Positions 11,662 to 23,900 of a stretch of DNA of 64,000 nucleotides are shown piece by piece. The stretch comes from Mesodorylaimus sp. YZB2_4. Its lineage: Eukaryota; Nematoda; Enoplea; Dorylaimida; Dorylaimidae. Position numbers and translations under genes: made by a program. Location: positions 1,302,001-1,366,000 of the forward strand of contig JASANH010000626.1 in assembly GCA_030248295.1 (NCBI GenBank), in the 5' to 3' direction. Every line of letters starts with the position of its first letter. Position 1 is the first letter of the stretch. The notes below the pieces were generated by a model. That model made no database searches, was not told where the DNA came from, and worked only from the letters and a program-made list of their open reading frames with translations.

Positions 11662-14600
11662 ATGTTTCAGTCACCGAGCATGTCTGCACCCTTGGAAGCC
11701 AACGTTCGCCAAGACGAGTTTGGGGTCGAGAAGATTCCCCTGCGATCTCCTGCCGGCGACGCATTGGCCGAAGGAGAGGTGGTGTTCATAAACGGAGTGC
11801 CTCAACCTGTTAACAGGGCTTTCGACAAGAGACCGTCGATCGAGGAGCAACATCACTTGGAACTTCGTGGTCTGCCAGAACGAGAGAAATGGTCAAACAA
11901 ATTCGAGTTCTTCTTGTCCTGCATCGGATACTCGGTCGGTTTAGGAAATCTCTGGCGCTTTCCTTATCTGTAAGCGACCTCAGTGACAGTCTGCAAATCG
12001 CTTTCTACCCTTTATTGCAGGTGTTACAAGAACGGAGGGGGTAAGTGGCACTTGCACGAATACTCTTCCTAATAATTATCCAGGCTCAGTGCACATATAG
12101 AGTCCAAGTTGGCATGGTGTGCGCTTGATTGGGTGACTGATTGGGGAGCAGACATCATCGAAACAATTTATCGTGCCATCCTTGCTTGAGCGGGCAGTCA
12201 AATGGGGCCTTTCGAATGTGATTTACGAGTCCCAATCGTGCATTACGTGTATTGGCGACCGGGCCAATGGCCGAAGGGGACACGGCGGGGACGTCTCAAT
12301 CCATCTTAGGAAAAATCCTATTTAGTTTCTCTTCTCCCACGTCGTGCATCTATCACTGATCCGGTTTTTCTTTTCGTTACTTTGTCTCCAACAGGGAGAC
12401 GCAGGCGATTCGAAGAATGCATGCTGAGAGAAAACCCCATCGGATAGAAGGCCAAACCGTGAAAACAAGGTTAATATGCACTAAAATTAGCCCTAAAAAG
12501 GACAAGCACTAAACAGATTGATGCTTGACAGACTAGAGCCTCGGGGAAGCAGGAGGAAAGACCGTTTTTGATCTTATGCCACACATTTTTCTGAACACCT
12601 ATCCTTCACTGACCGATATACTTGTTGCTCTTTTTCCCCTGTGAGTTGTTCAAAGGAGCTACATGTTCAATGGGGGCTCCTTCTGGCAGTAAGCCTCTTA
12701 TCGCTATGCAATTGGTTTCAAGGAAACTGCCGCAGTGGGTCCTAGTCAGGACGGTTTTCTTGCTGCCTGAAGTGGCTGGAGTAGAACACTTGCCTCTTCT
12801 ATTGTACATATAAGAAAAACGACAACTTGCAGAGGAAAAGACATTAGAGGGCGCCTTAACGCATGCAATTAACTTACCGTTCCACACTGGATACTCCTCA
12901 GCTAAATCAACTGTACCTGATGTCTGGTTTCAGGCGCTTTCCTCATTCCTTACTGCATCTCGCTGATTTTCTGCGGCGTACCCATGTTCATTTTGGAAGC
13001 TTCCTGGGGTCAGCTGCTTAGCATCGGCGGTTTGGGAATCTGGAAGCTATGTCCTATTTTGAAAGGTATGGGTGCTTACCAGGCGCCATGGTTGACACAG
13101 ATACACGTGCCACTTGATTGCAGGGGTGGGATGGTCGGCAGTGGTCATGGCATTCTGGCTGAACATCTATTACATAGTAGTCCTGGCCTGGGGCATATAT
13201 TATTTCTTCAAGTCCTTTTGGTTGCCCTGGGAAGCCTGTAACGGATGGTGGAACACTCAACTATGCCGTAGCGCGTTCATAAAATGCAAGACTTACAACG
13301 AGTCAATGGAAGCTTTCTATAATGCTAATCTGTCCCACATTAACGAAACCATGAAACAGAAATTTGTGAACGAAATAGCCCCAGAGTGGTTCGTGAACAG
13401 AACCGATTGGAAATTCTGCGAGAACAGAAGCGCTTATCCCTCGCCGAGCAAGGAGTTCTGGGAGTAAGCTTGCAGAGACTCGAAAACCACACTACTCTCA
13501 GAAATGCAATGACTATTCTAGGAGAGAAGTCCTCCGCGCAGATGGAAAATACGTTGACGATGTCGGTGGTTTGAGATGGGAATTGGCCCTGACTTTGTTA
13601 TTGGCTTGGATCTTCTGCTATTTCGCCATTTTCAAGGGTGTCAAGTGGACTGGAAAAGTAGGCGATGACAGTCCGTGCTGACAAAGGCCCCACCTCCTAG
13701 CTTGTGTTTTGCAGGTCGTGTATTTCACAGCACTATTCCCATACCTACTTCTGCTTATTCTGTTTTTCCGCGGAGTCACTTTGGAAGGTGCCGGTCAAGG
13801 AATCGCATTTTATATAACTCCTAACATGACCAAACTGTTGGAGTCGGATGTGTGGATCGAGGCAGTATCCCAGATCTTCTTCACGTATGGTCTCGCGTTG
13901 GGAGCCATCGTAGCTTTAGGAAGCTATAATCCTTATCACAATAGCATAGTCAAGTAAGCTTGCCCAAGGCCCCAAGTGTCCTGTCATCATCGAAACCTCA
14001 CCCCAGGCAATCAATCTTGATTTGCTGCCTGGACAGTGGCACCAGCTTTTTCTCTGGTTTCGTCATTTTCTCCTTCCTTGGATTCATGGCTAACAAGCAG
14101 GGCGTACAGGTCGGGGAAGTGGCCGATAAAGGTAAAACCATTTTTACTTATTCCTCTGCCTATCACTACATCGCGCATGTTTTCAGGGCCCGGCCTGCTC
14201 TTTCTGGCTTATCCCACTGGAATTCTAGAACTGCTGGGCAAGCATTTCTGGTCTGCTCTCTTCTTCTTCATGATCTTACTGATCGGTATCGATTCACAGG
14301 TTAGACATACTGTTCCGAATGTTTACCGTTCCTACCAGAACATTGTCCTTTCAGTTTTGCACAATGGAAGGCTTTTTCACGGCACTGATTGACGAGTTTC
14401 CTCGCGTTCTCAGAGGAAAATACAGAAGGGAGATATTCATTGCTATCGTCAGCTTCATCTCTTATTTGATAGGCTTGAGTATGGTGACAGAGGTGAGAAT
14501 TTTCTGCCCCTTGCTGCAGGAAGTTATCTATGTTGCGATCTAGGGCGGTATTTTCGTGTTCTCCATATTCGATTATTTTTCGGCCAGCGGTTGGACGTTG

Positions 14601-15455
14601 CTGTGGCTGATGTTTTTCGAATGTATTGCCATCGCTTGGCTGTATGGTAAGTGGGTTGCTTGCCTTATCGGCGGAGCAAATATTTGGCCTCCATGGTTGA
14701 ACCACGCTCGCATGGCCAAGCACCCTGACGTGATGACCTGAAACAAGAGGACAGGGAGAAACATCATTTGCAAAAATAGGCGATGAGAAGGTTTGCCTTT
14801 TGACCTCGAGTTAAAATTGGCCAGACTGATTGTCAGATGAGTCCCCCTCCACAGCAGGGCTGGCTGATTATGCCCAGACCTCAGGGCAGCATAATCTAGA
14901 TGGTATCTACATTGCAGGCGTAAACAAGTGGTACGATCACCTCCAGGACATGATCGGGTACAAGCCAAGTATCTATTGGAAGTTCTGCTGGGTTTTCATG
15001 TGTCCAGTCGTCTGTGCAGTAAGTGCGCATAGTGTACCGTCAGGGTGTACAACGCAATATATGCGCTTGTTTCAGTTCGTCACCGTGTTCAGTTTAGTCA
15101 AATACGAAGGCGCCAAGTATAAAGACCAAGCGCTACCACCTTGGTCGCAAGGAGTCGGATGGTTCATGGCATTGTCGTCGATGCTTTGCGTCCCGGCCTA
15201 CGCACTCTACATTTGGATAGCCACTAAAGGCACGGCGCGTGAGGTATGCTAAATATAGTCGTGCTGCATCTACTATGATAAGGCTGTGTTTGTTCCTCGC
15301 AGAAACTTCGTCAACTCGTCCGACCTAACTTCAATGTTCGGGCATTCCGCGAAGGGGGGACGGAAGATCATTTTGCAACCGAACAACGCCGCCTGAGCCA
15401 ACAGCAACCTGGTTACCAGCATCCGTACTCGAAAGCTGAAGGTGGTCACAACTAA
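11662..15455 (+). CDS. Sodium-coupled GABA-type transporter (SLC6)
   Basis: 691-aa plasma-membrane transporter that by homology takes up GABA (or a related amine or amino acid) with Na+ and Cl-. Thirteen exons: 11662-11969, 12021-12040, 12934-13065, 13124-13463, 13522-13657, 13715-13953, 14007-14131, 14187-14299, 14355-14492, 14544-14646, 14918-15018, 15076-15243 and 15303-15455; every phase closes. Twelve membrane helices are expected. Visible landmarks: [15 protein letters not shown] (TM1 Na+ site), [63 protein letters not shown] and [13 protein letters not shown]. The large extracellular loop after TM3 has a C-x8-C pair and N-glycosylation sites. The order and wording are closest to SLC6A1/GAT. 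ATG 11680 is an alternative start. Exon 2 is only 20 nt. Confidence 0.92.
12041..12933 (+). other. Long second intron of the SLC6 gene
   Basis: An 893-nt intron following the 20-nt microexon. No repeat or nested gene recognised; short frames on both strands have no recognisable content. Confidence 0.5.
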
Positions 15456-16125
15456 TTGGATTGCACTCGGCTTAATCAACTGCCTCGCAAAACCAAGGCG
15501 CCCTAATACTACATCGGACAGAACAGCAGACCTGATAAAATGCAGGCAGTGATCTAGCCTTGGTGTGTGTCCCAAACTAGAATATTTTGTACTTTACATA
15601 GTGGCAGTTTTGTGTGCGCAGCTGTTTATGCTCTTCTTATTTTGGTACAGCCTCGTGTCAAAGTGGTAGATCTTAGAATAGTCTACGAATGTATAGCACC
15701 TCTGGTTTTATGTGTTTCGTCGCGTAAAGCACAAGCTCGTTATCAAATTTGCCTTGTAGCAGCAGTCACGTAGCAGCTGTTGCGAAGCCGGAAGAGCGAC
15801 TCAGACATCGACTCGATGAAAAAGCAATGAACTAAAAGGCCTCGTTTTCCTCAGATTGATTGAGTTAGATTTGGCTGTCTCCTTTTTTTGCATTTTCACA
15901 TCGAGGTTTTTATGCATTCCTTGTCCGAGTGCAATCTGCAAAGCCTCCTGCCGGATTCTAGTGCTATATTTCCTTCAGTTCCTAGTCTCATTGCTAGGCA
16001 GTCAGTGGAAACTTGGATTGTGCACCACTCATTAGGCCCGGCATCGGGGCAGTTTGTATTTTTAGACTTTCCCAATTCACGACATCGCAAGGCCTGTATA
16101 CCAAATAGAAATTTTCTCAAAAGCA
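15456..16125. other. Convergent 3' spacer between SLC6 and insulin genes
   Basis: The two genes face each other across this spacer, so it should hold the SLC6 3' UTR. No clear AATAAA for SLC6 was found and no further gene is seen. Confidence 0.4.
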
Positions 16126-16131
16126 TTTATT
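16126..16131 (-). terminator. Polyadenylation signal of insulin-like gene 1
   Basis: AATAAA on the minus strand, about 75 nt downstream of the insulin-like stop codon. Confidence 0.5.
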
Positions 16132-16205
16132 TTCAAAGCATAAATGCTAATCGATTCTCCCAAGCGAACCTTGTCTAATCCCAATAGCGGCATAAGCTAC
16201 CGTTT

Positions 16206-16698
16206 CTAAGATGGACTGCAGCAGAACGACTTCAAATAGCTGTACGAGCACATTTGTTCACAACACTCCGTCGCAATACCCGAACGCCTGGTCTGACGGC
16301 TTCCGAAGACCACCTTCTCTGACTCGTCTTGCCACAAGTAATTTCTCTTTTCCGGCGAAATTGCAAGCTCAAATTCTTTGGAACGGTCCGACACTAAAGC
16401 AGAGACGCCTTGAGTCAACACATTAGTTTGGGTCATAATCGCATACGGGCTTACCCAGATTCCTCTTGACTGGTTCTATTTTGGTTCCCTGTACGCACCC
16501 TTTACAAATGGCCGTCACCATTTTTACTAGTTTCGCGCCGCATAATCGCATCTTTGCGCTGTTGGCTTCGGCTTGATATCGAGGGGTAGATAAGGTGACG
16601 CACAGGACCAGGACGACCAGCAGAGACCATTTGGCCAAGACGGTGGTGTAGGAGGCGTGTCGTGAACGAAATAGGCGTGGAACGGTCGTCTGGGGCAT
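16206..16698 (-). CDS. Insulin-like peptide precursor 1
   Basis: 143-aa secreted prohormone of the insulin family, expected to act on an insulin-type receptor tyrosine kinase. Exons 16698-16455 and 16393-16206, with a 61-nt intron in the C peptide (an acceptor 17 nt earlier would also keep frame). A basic N-terminus leads into a hydrophobic signal (about residues 22-38, LLVVLVLCV). B chain: RLCGAKLVKMVTAICKGC, with the C-x11-C spacing, plus an extra Cys three residues on. C peptide ends in a RQTRR cleavage site. A chain: SGIATECCEQMCSYSY through FCCSPS, with the CC-x3-C-x8-C pattern and an extra final Cys. Eight cysteines imply four disulfides, as in nematode beta-type and molluscan insulins. 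An acceptor-like TTTCAG just before the ATG suggests a 5' UTR intron. Confidence 0.93.
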
Positions 16699-16712
16699 GG
16701 CAACTATCCTGA

Positions 16713-17277
16713 AATCAAGACTAGGTCAAAATGGTTAAAGCACCAAGGACCGAGGACCCAGAAGAAACAGTCGGAGTGATCGATTGCTGCCTAGCTGACC
16801 ACAAGAAACAATGTCAGTTCAATAGGTAGGTGACGAGATGGGCGCCAGCTCCATCGGAGACATACACTCGTACCTTTACTTAGGGCGTTACAAATCGTGT
16901 GCGGGTGACGAGCAGTTTTGAGAACATAAAATGAGGGTACAGTGAGCAATGGGTGCGTCTGATTGGTAGCGGGTTCAGACCGAGGCTTGAGACGTCAGCG
17001 AATAGTAAGGACAGGAAAAAGATGAGTCGCAGGAAAACGAACTCGCCGAGCCCATCGACGATGGCGTCAGCGATGGAAAGGGGAGCCGAACAAGACCCGT
17101 AGGCGTCAAGAATAGGCTCTCGATTTTATGGAAACTCCAAGGTGAGGATAGATATCTGACGCCGTTAAATTCGAAAGAACAACCACCTCGCACCACCGTT
17201 TTTCTATTGTTGCAAATATGTGCGCCCTTTGTGTGAAATTCTCCTCCACCTCCTCTTCACCGTTTCGTCGAACCTCT
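16713..17277 (-). other. 5' UTR and leader region of insulin-like gene 1
   Basis: Lies between the probable TATA box at 17278 and the coding exon. Ends in a GATTTCAG acceptor-like site (about 16712), so part is probably a 5' UTR intron. A TGACGTCT (CRE-like) word occurs near 16990 on the minus strand. Confidence 0.35.
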
Positions 17278-17285
17278 CTTATATA
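17278..17285 (-). promoter_or_regulatory. TATA box, insulin-like gene 1
   Basis: TATATAAG on the minus strand, about 580 bp upstream of the insulin-like ATG. It matches the core-promoter motif also found upstream of insulin-like gene 2. The distance requires a spliced leader exon or a long 5' UTR. Confidence 0.45.
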
Positions 17286-18597
17286 CAGGACCTCGAAGCC
17301 CCCATTAGCTTCTGTCAGCATCATAAGAGCAAGAGGAGCCGCATTTTCCTTTGAATTGAAAGGACGAGCGCCAGAGACTCATTATGGCCGTCGGTGCGGG
17401 ATGGAAGAAAGCAGAGAGAAAAAAGACTGAGAATACTAGAGCAAGCAGAAGTGGCTGAAAACAGGTTTAATTAGACGAAATCTGACGCGCTGGATGGCCT
17501 TATGAGGGCCTCGCCCAACTATCCTTTCACAAACCTGCACGGCCTAAATACGGTTTTTGACTCATGGAAAAGGCGTGTACGTGCTGAAGACGCTGCTCAA
17601 AGCATCCTGGTTCGAGCCTTGTTTGAATTCGCTTAGGACTAAACTGGACGAATGCCGCATCGCAACAGCCATCAGGAAATAGTTGAATTGATGGACGATC
17701 TTGACAAAGTGAGCTCTGGGCACGGCGGCTGCAGTCACTTCCGATTGGCTTTAGCATCCCGGCAAAAGGACAGTCAAAGGCCCTCCATCATTAACACCAC
17801 CCGCGCACTCTAACACGTGCCAATACGGAAATGTCATAGTCTTGGATATGATCAGGTTATGAAAAGCTCCAAATAAATTATGAATTGGGGAAATCCATGA
17901 CTACTATTTGGGACAAAGAGTTCTTTCGAGCACGGAACCCGCGTGTTTAGTCGGGAATACTGCTCACCATACCAACCACTAACCATCTACCTCATACGTC
18001 AGAGCGAGTGAGAAAACATTTGCCTGGACTTATATACTGCGTGCAAAAACATCGTAGAGCCTTTCTTGTCATCTGACACCACAGCAAGTTACATGATGCA
18101 GCATTTCAATCGGGCAGGAACATTCCATCTATCGTGAGTCCGTCATGATGCGAACATCTGATGACTTACAAAACCTCAATTACTCGAGTCGGGGCAACTT
18201 GCACACTCCGCATGCCAGTGTGCATTGCAACTAATTAAATCTAATCGAACTTTTGCAATCAGAGCACTCTTTTGGACCCGAGGTTTAGTGCTGATCTCGT
18301 GCGACTGTTTTCAGAATACGTATATTACGAATCGGCCACATTGCCAACACAGAGAACATGAAATTGCTTTTATGCGCGTCACATGGTTGTGCTACACCCG
18401 TCGATATATGCTCGACATTAGGAACGAATCTGATCGAACAGCAAAGGACAATCAGGCTTTATATTTTCTCCTTTTCCAACGTGCGCGCGAAAAAATTGAC
18501 CATGCACAGCCCAGCTCTGAAATAAAAGCCCGTTGCATCAAAAGGTCAAAGAGGAGACCTGCGTCAGCACTTACCCTGCCTCCATCCCCGTCAGCCA
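17286..18597. other. Spacer between insulin-like gene 1 and the Ig gene
   Basis: No gene recognised. It should contain the upstream regulatory DNA of insulin-like gene 1 and the 3' UTR of the Ig-domain gene, both on the minus strand. Confidence 0.4.
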
Positions 18598-20280
18598 TTA
18601 TAACGGCAACTCCAAGTCCGGCGTTTGGCTGAGGTCCAAACTGTTGCTTTTTCGCTCCTGCTGTTCTTCCGTCTGCTCCCCGCCAACGTCCGATGTGTCG
18701 TCGATGATCTCCAGGAGCATCGGTGTTACGCTATCGCTGCCGTGCTTGTTGGCAGCTTCGCACTTGAACATGCTGAGCGGCACGTCGGCCGGTGTTTGTT
18801 TGACCAAGAGATCTCCATTCGGCAACAACTACAAATGAAACAGCCATGTAGGCAGCGGAAAATTCTTGGTGATCGACATGCGTGCCACGTACGGCAGGTA
18901 TTATCATTAGTCATTCTGATGCCGTACAGAGTGTCATCATCTATAGAGCACCAAATTATTTTTCGGGAGAAAGTGAATCGTGGAAAACGATGCTCAGCCC
19001 ACGTCTTCTGGACTGTTGCCTCCCGCAAAGTCAATCTAAGTGTTGCGTCCTCGCTTGTCTGATTGCTTGATTACGCAAGTGTCTCGGTGCGGAAGCCTAG
19101 GTGTAGTCATTTTTGCAGGCACCTAGTGCCAATTGGATAAAACACTCTTCTGTCCGTACCATCAGAGCAAAGCGCACAAAAGCAATATCTCATCCCTAAC
19201 TACTAATCTCGTTAGGCCTCCTATCTGCGTCAACAGCGCTAATTCAATTGATCCCATGAACATCCGTTCATGCACTGAAAAGATTAAAAGTTGAGCGCCG
19301 CATTAGCGAGACTTATTCTAAAAAGCGGAGCTCGAAGGCCGAGGTACAAGAAAGAAATGCAGAGTTCAGACCCCTCAATCTGCTTACCGTATAACGAGGA
19401 TTGTCGCGACTGATTGGCCGTAAATTACTGGAATCGCCTTCAGCATCCAGGGTCTCATACCACACAATTTTAGGAGCTGGTGTGCCTGAAGCTCTGCACA
19501 TCAATTGCACCGAGACACCGGGACGTTCCATTCGTGAGTCGGTCCACATATAAATCTGGCCGGCTGCCGCGTGGTCTTCTGTGCAGTATGCAAGGAGGGC
19601 ATAAGCACAGAAGAACGTGTATCTCCCACCTTGGCTACTTACCAGTTCTTTTCCTTTGGCAGTCGCTTCCAGACCATAACAAATTGCCTAAAGCAATGAA
19701 CATGTTTGAGTATGATTTAGATGGCTTCCTACAACCTACCGAAATAGCTGTATAAGGATAGGTGCTGCAGCCAGTAGGCGTATGGTTCCGCGGAGAACGA
19801 GTGACCCAGAGAGTATAGCCTACGGAAGTATTTCAGCAGGCCTTTACCTTTTTCGACGAGGCCGATAGTGGCGTTGGCCGTGACCGTTTCTCGGCCATTG
19901 CTCGCCACACAAGTGTACAACCCAGCGTTATCTTTGCCCATGCAAGGAATATGGAGCTTGGAGCTGGTGGTCGACATTTGGAACGTTCGAATGCCGTAGT
20001 TGCTGATTCGCTCCGCGAAGACGGGCGATGCAAGAGCATTGAACTTCTTTTGTTGGTGTTGATGAGCGGTGGGCACAGGGGCATCTAGTCGAATTAGTTT
20101 CCCATTTTTTAGCCATTGAATGGTTGGCACCGGTGTCCCGAACGCTTCACAACTCAGTTCCAAACTCGAGCCGCTTAATACCTCGGTGCTTTTCGGTTCA
20201 TTAACGATGCTCAGCTGTGATCCAGCAGCCAGGTCTAGAAAGGTTAGGGCCGTGGCTGCGCTTACCAGGAAGGCGATCAT
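18598..20280 (-). CDS. Secreted two-Ig protein, ImpL2-like
   Basis: 284-aa secreted protein. Exons 20280-19848, 19578-19388 and 18828-18598; phases G|AA and 0 close exactly. A signal peptide (MIAFLVSAATALTFLDLAAG) is followed by two C2-type Ig domains: Ig1 about residues 24-130 (ELSCEAFG, IQWLKNG, AGLYTCVASNG) and Ig2 about residues 150-250 (VQLMCRASG, KIVWYE, MFKCEAANKHG). The strand before the last Cys reads LLPNGDLLV, the VLANGDLLIS-like hallmark of Drosophila ImpL2 and nematode zig proteins. No membrane anchor or GPI tail; the C-terminus is acidic and hydrophilic. ImpL2 (267 aa) binds insulin-like peptides and dampens signalling. The adjacent insulin-like gene on the same strand makes that role attractive here, but binding is inferred. 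An in-frame upstream extension exists; I chose the ATG that opens the signal peptide. Confidence 0.88.
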
Positions 20281-20806
20281 TCTCGAAAAAGACCGTCTAT
20301 TCGAGCTCGGTTTAGTACAGTGAGCGAACGAATGAGATGCAGAAACGTGCGTGGGAGGATTCGTCCAATCAGTCAACCTATTTACAGATTGATCGAGGGG
20401 CCTTCCTTTGTGCTCAATGCAATTACATCCCAGGCCTGCTCAGGAGGCAATACGTCGTGAGAAATCATGCCTTTTTCGAATCATCGAAATCGGCTAGGCT
20501 TATCAAATATTCATGCAATGACGTGGGTTGAAGCTGTTCGTCTTCATCACACCCGTTCCGAGCGCAAGTGATAGGAGGTGGAAGACAAGGAGGTCACGTG
20601 ATAACTGTATTCTTGATGGCCCCAGGCAACCCAGTGTCCTCACTTGGCTTCGAAGCCCCCACAGCAGAAATCATAAAACCGAAGGTCCTAGGAGTGACGG
20701 GTGCACCTGTCTACTAGTATATTTCCCAGCTCACCTTTATCTTCATCTTTTATTGACTCCAACGGCAAGGCCTAGAAAAAACCTCGAGTAGGAAAGGTCA
20801 TGAGAA

Positions 20807-20995
20807 TCAAATATTGACAGCCCACGACGAGCCCCAGGGATAAGTTTTGTATCTGGGTGTTCTGCTGCTGCACCAAAGGGTACTTTCGGGACAGGCTGTA
20901 GCAAAAGAGTGACTCACTTCGACTGTCCATCCACCAAAACCCAGCACAATCGCCAAGATCAGGCAGGGTGTTCGAATTGACCGCATCTCAACCAT
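20807..20995 (-). CDS. Candidate small secreted peptide (62 aa)
   Basis: ATG 20995 opens a good signal peptide (CLILAIVLGFGG core, residues 11-22) followed by a short tail with a CPESTLWC loop and basic residues, the outline of a disulfide-looped neuropeptide. AATAAA follows on the same strand near 20750. However, a consensus donor (GTGAGT) sits right after the signal peptide (near 20918), so this could instead be a signal-peptide exon of a gene whose other exons I have not found, or an alternative 5' exon of the Ig gene. No family recognised. Confidence 0.3.
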   Translation of the reverse strand: MVEMRSIRTPCLILAIVLGFGGWTVEVSHSFATACPESTLWCSSRTPRYKTYPWGSSWAVNI

Positions 20996-23900
20996 CTCTC
21001 TCGATCAAAATGCTGTTTTGGCTCTCACCTCGGACGAGTCAGCCGACGGTCGTTCCAGGCGAAACCTGAAATGAGCCGACGCATAGAAACTGTGTTAAAA
21101 TAAGAATTTAGTTTCCTCAAAAGGGCCATTTTATTGAAATTGAACCCGTCGGAGCGTAACAGCTAGTGCCAGCTAAACTGATCATAAATTGACGTCCGTA
21201 GCTAATGAATGCAAATTGCTGATATACTAGTGCCAACAAGACTTGGCCGAAGATAAGCCTATCACGAAGCTCATGCCAATCTCAACCTCGACCATACATC
21301 AAGCCGCCACTCTTGTGGCTTATAAGCTGGCGCTGGCTCAGATATTCTCAATTAGCGAGCGGATTAGTAAAGCTCGATGAATATATGTTCGAACGTAGAT
21401 AGCTTTTCGACTTGATAGCCACGCAGGACATCAAGTCGAAACATCGTCTTGAATATCCTGTTCATAGGTGCAGATGACGTGAGAGGATAACCAAGTAAAA
21501 ATGGTGTAACTGTTTGCGCAAAATTTGGTCGTCAGGCTGACGGGAAATAAAACCGACAAACATACCCACGTGCGGATAGCTTATGCCTCGGTCAGCACCA
21601 GGGTTCCGGTCAGCTTACGGCTCGGGAAAAGTCGTCTCGTCGATAAGAACTTTTCAGCCGCTCTTACCGGAATATATCCTTCCTTAATTACGTGTATCAC
21701 ACGTTTCCTTTGACGCAAGAGAGTCCAGCCTCCATCCGTTGAGAGGATTAGGCAGCACTTGACCTAACATCCACCGTTAAGGGACTATCGTCACCAAGCC
21801 TTGTTTATCCGCAGCTATCGCGTGCAGAAACTCACTTTCGACGCCCGGTATAGGTCAGAGGGAACAAGAAGGTCACGTTGATCTTGGGGCTTGTGGATAT
21901 CGCGCACTGTGAGAGCAGCCAAAGATCATTAGGAAACCTGATCGGATCTCGCCCATAAAGGTAGCCGTCAATCGTTGCGGGAGGGGCCTATATTTAAATC
22001 GTTCAGAAGCCCGCTCTGGGGACAGTGGGCGGTTGGGTGGCGATTTCGTTCGCGGCACCATTTAATTGATTCCGGTCTGTCGCAGCCGGCTGCCCACCCA
22101 CACGCGCTCCTTTGACGTACACGGTGTGAGCGAATGATAATACGGGTCTCAAGTCTAAATGCTATGCAAGATGGAGGGGGCGTGGACATGATGTGACCAA
22201 AACGAATAGCACTTGTCTCATTCCATTGTGTTTGGCAGGTAGGCGACCTTTCCAGAATGACACGTGATGTGCGGATGATTGCTTGTTCTGTTCTGGCAAC
22301 AAATACACTCATTATTGTCGCTTACTCCAAGATAAATGCACTTGATTACGCGCTTGCCTTCGATTCATTCTGTGAAAAGGTCAAATGTTGACTTTGGAAT
22401 AAACAACACGAAAGCAAATGTTGTCCCTGTCTTGGCTCAACCTGACTTCAAGTCCTAAACTTCTCTGTTTACAGCCCCGTGCGGTGAGCATCTGGTCGAA
22501 CTTTGTTTTTCTACATACATTAAGTAAAACCGTTGAAAAGCAGACTGGGCCAGCAAATACTCACGACCAGAGCTATCGCAAGAAGAAAACTAGCAAACCA
22601 TAATAAGAGTAATCCCCACACAAATTTGCACGTATTCTCCTGCAGTTTAATCAATACGTAATTCTGCGAATAATTGCAGAGAAGGAGTTCCGGCTGTCAT
22701 GTCATATCAAGCTTCCACGTGCCAAATGGGGTAAGCCCATTTGGGCATGCAAATACAGATGGCTAACACAACATATTTTTGTCTAGCAAGGAGGAAGTCG
22801 CTCCCTGGCGAGGGTCAGACCAAATAAGGTGGCCTAATCGACCATACAGTACAGCTATATTCTCATTTTGTCATCGCAATGCACAATGGCCACCTGCACA
22901 GCTAGCTCTGTCACGAGTAGCTGTTAGCAGACTTATAGCAACAGCATGTTTGGCAGATTCGGGAAGCCGAAATGAAGCAGAGTGAAATGAAAAAAGGGGA
23001 GGTGGCGGGGGCGAACTTTGATTGGGCGAAATAATTCTTATCCCGGCAAATCGCCTGACCAAAAATCTGCCTGGGTCTTTATCTTAAAACTCAAGTTTCC
23101 GAAGTTTTTGAGTCATTCTCCACTCTCAGAATCTTGAACTGTCTCAAGGCTGGAATTGCAGTGTGCTCACAGATTTTAGAAGTAATTTTCTCAGATTTAT
23201 TGGAACGCAAGAGAATTTAAATTTGAACTCCTTTTTTAAAATTTTATTATAACTCAGCAGACAGCTTTTACTAAAACCTCGTCATCTCGCTTGTACTCGT
23301 ACATGGCGCCAAAAGATTTTTCTAGCCCAAGGATCTAGTATCCCGGCATCAATACTTGGCTTCAACATTACTCCTCAATTCTAGCATTGCTCCATCCAAA
23401 GTGGCGGCAGAAAATGATAGACACGTGTTTTCCCCAACTCTGGGCTAATTGGTCGCAGTGTGACTATCCAACTCGAGCGACCACTTTTCGCGTCCTCACG
23501 ATGCTAACAACCGATGCTGGTGCGTTCGGGGCCTAACGTTATGTCACGAAGGACTAAACGAAACTACCTATCCTTATTGATCTGTCATCCACACAGCTAT
23601 ACCCAAATATTACCATCCCACTCATGAAAGGCGGGTAGCTGAAAAGATCTAATCGTATTAGCTAATCTTGTCGAAGGCACTTAACAGCTAAGTCCAGAAG
23701 AAGCAGAGGACTATTTGACACCCACTTGCACCCACCATCCACTGGTCAGTTCAGCAGCGAAGAGCTGCTGGGACATTTATATGTATTGGACACCGTACCA
23801 TGGAAACTATTCGTGTCCATATCCTCCCGGATTCAATGTCGGCCCTCAACTCTTCTGTCTATACAGAAGAGGTTTAGACAGGAGGAGCGACTGCGCACAT

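Noticed and set aside
11201-11791. 196-codon plus-strand frame upstream of SLC6
   Set aside because: It overlaps the SLC6 start in a different frame and has no domain, signal peptide or splice context of its own.
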